DNA of 6,433 nt from an uncultured Alphaproteobacteria bacterium (lineage in GTDB: Bacteria; Pseudomonadota; Alphaproteobacteria; Rhizobiales; Aestuariivirgaceae). Shown piece after piece: positions 6,401 through 6,433 of this stretch. The notes under the pieces were generated by a model. That model was not told where the DNA came from and did no database searches. It was given only the letters and a program-made list of their open reading frames with translations. Each line of letters opens with the position of its first letter. Position 1 is the stretch's first letter. Made by a program: the position numbers and the translations under genes. Where the stretch lies: the NCBI GenBank assembly GCA_937868035.1, contig CALMLK010000005.1, positions 1 to 6,433 of the forward strand, given 5' to 3'.

Positions 6401-6418
6401 GCGTCCACTAGTGTGCGC
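6401..6418. promoter_or_regulatory. Imperfect palindrome upstream of the AraC gene
   Basis: The core CACTAGTG (6406-6413) is a perfect 8-bp palindrome, flanked symmetrically by GCG (6401-6403) and CGC (6416-6418), so 14 of 18 positions are symmetric. It lies 65-82 bases before the AraC start. It could be an operator for a dimeric regulator; AraC proteins themselves more often use direct repeats. Nothing else supported was seen in 6337-6433. Confidence 0.25.
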
Positions 6419-6433
6419 GGCAACCTGAGTTCA

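Overview
The window looks like a piece of chromosome from a GC-rich alphaproteobacterium, most likely of the Hyphomicrobiales (rhizobial) type. This rests on the GC-rich third codon positions, on a non-pyrrolysine MttB-family methyltransferase with the RRGG...RRA N-terminus usual in that group, and on short YkuD L,D-transpeptidases with a SSGCIRMLN active site. It is inference from sequence recall; no search was run. No RNA gene, insertion sequence, CRISPR array or prophage gene is visible.

Left part (1-4185): an apparent small catabolic locus. A minus-strand APC-superfamily amino-acid/choline-type permease (starts at 1394, runs off the left edge) is divergent from a LysR regulator of the GcvA-like type (1638-2549). 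The regulator is followed on the same strand by a complete MttB/COG5598 methyltransferase (2638-4185). Two near-identical dyads, GTGAGTATTTCTCAC (1607-1621) and TGAGTTTTTCTCA (2547-2559), fit the LysR T-N11-A box. One lies before the regulator in the divergent region. The other overlaps the regulator's stop codon just ahead of mttB. The simplest reading is that the LysR protein controls itself, mttB and possibly the permease, for uptake and demethylation of a methylated amine or betaine. No corrinoid protein or corrinoid:folate methyltransferase is in the window, so the pathway is incomplete here.

Middle part (4231-5524): two tandem L,D-transpeptidase paralogues, about two-thirds identical over their catalytic domains by hand alignment. 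Each has an RRxF signal peptide and a complete His/Cys active site. The second carries an extra, very basic linker and has a plausible promoter of its own in the 82-bp gap. They are probably cell-wall or envelope maintenance genes with no evident link to the methyltransferase locus. An 11-bp hairpin at 5534-5558 separates them from the next, convergent gene.

Right part (5578-6433): a minus-strand PAS-AraC regulator (252 aa). It is followed by about 97 bp of upstream DNA holding an imperfect palindrome; any target gene would lie beyond the right edge.
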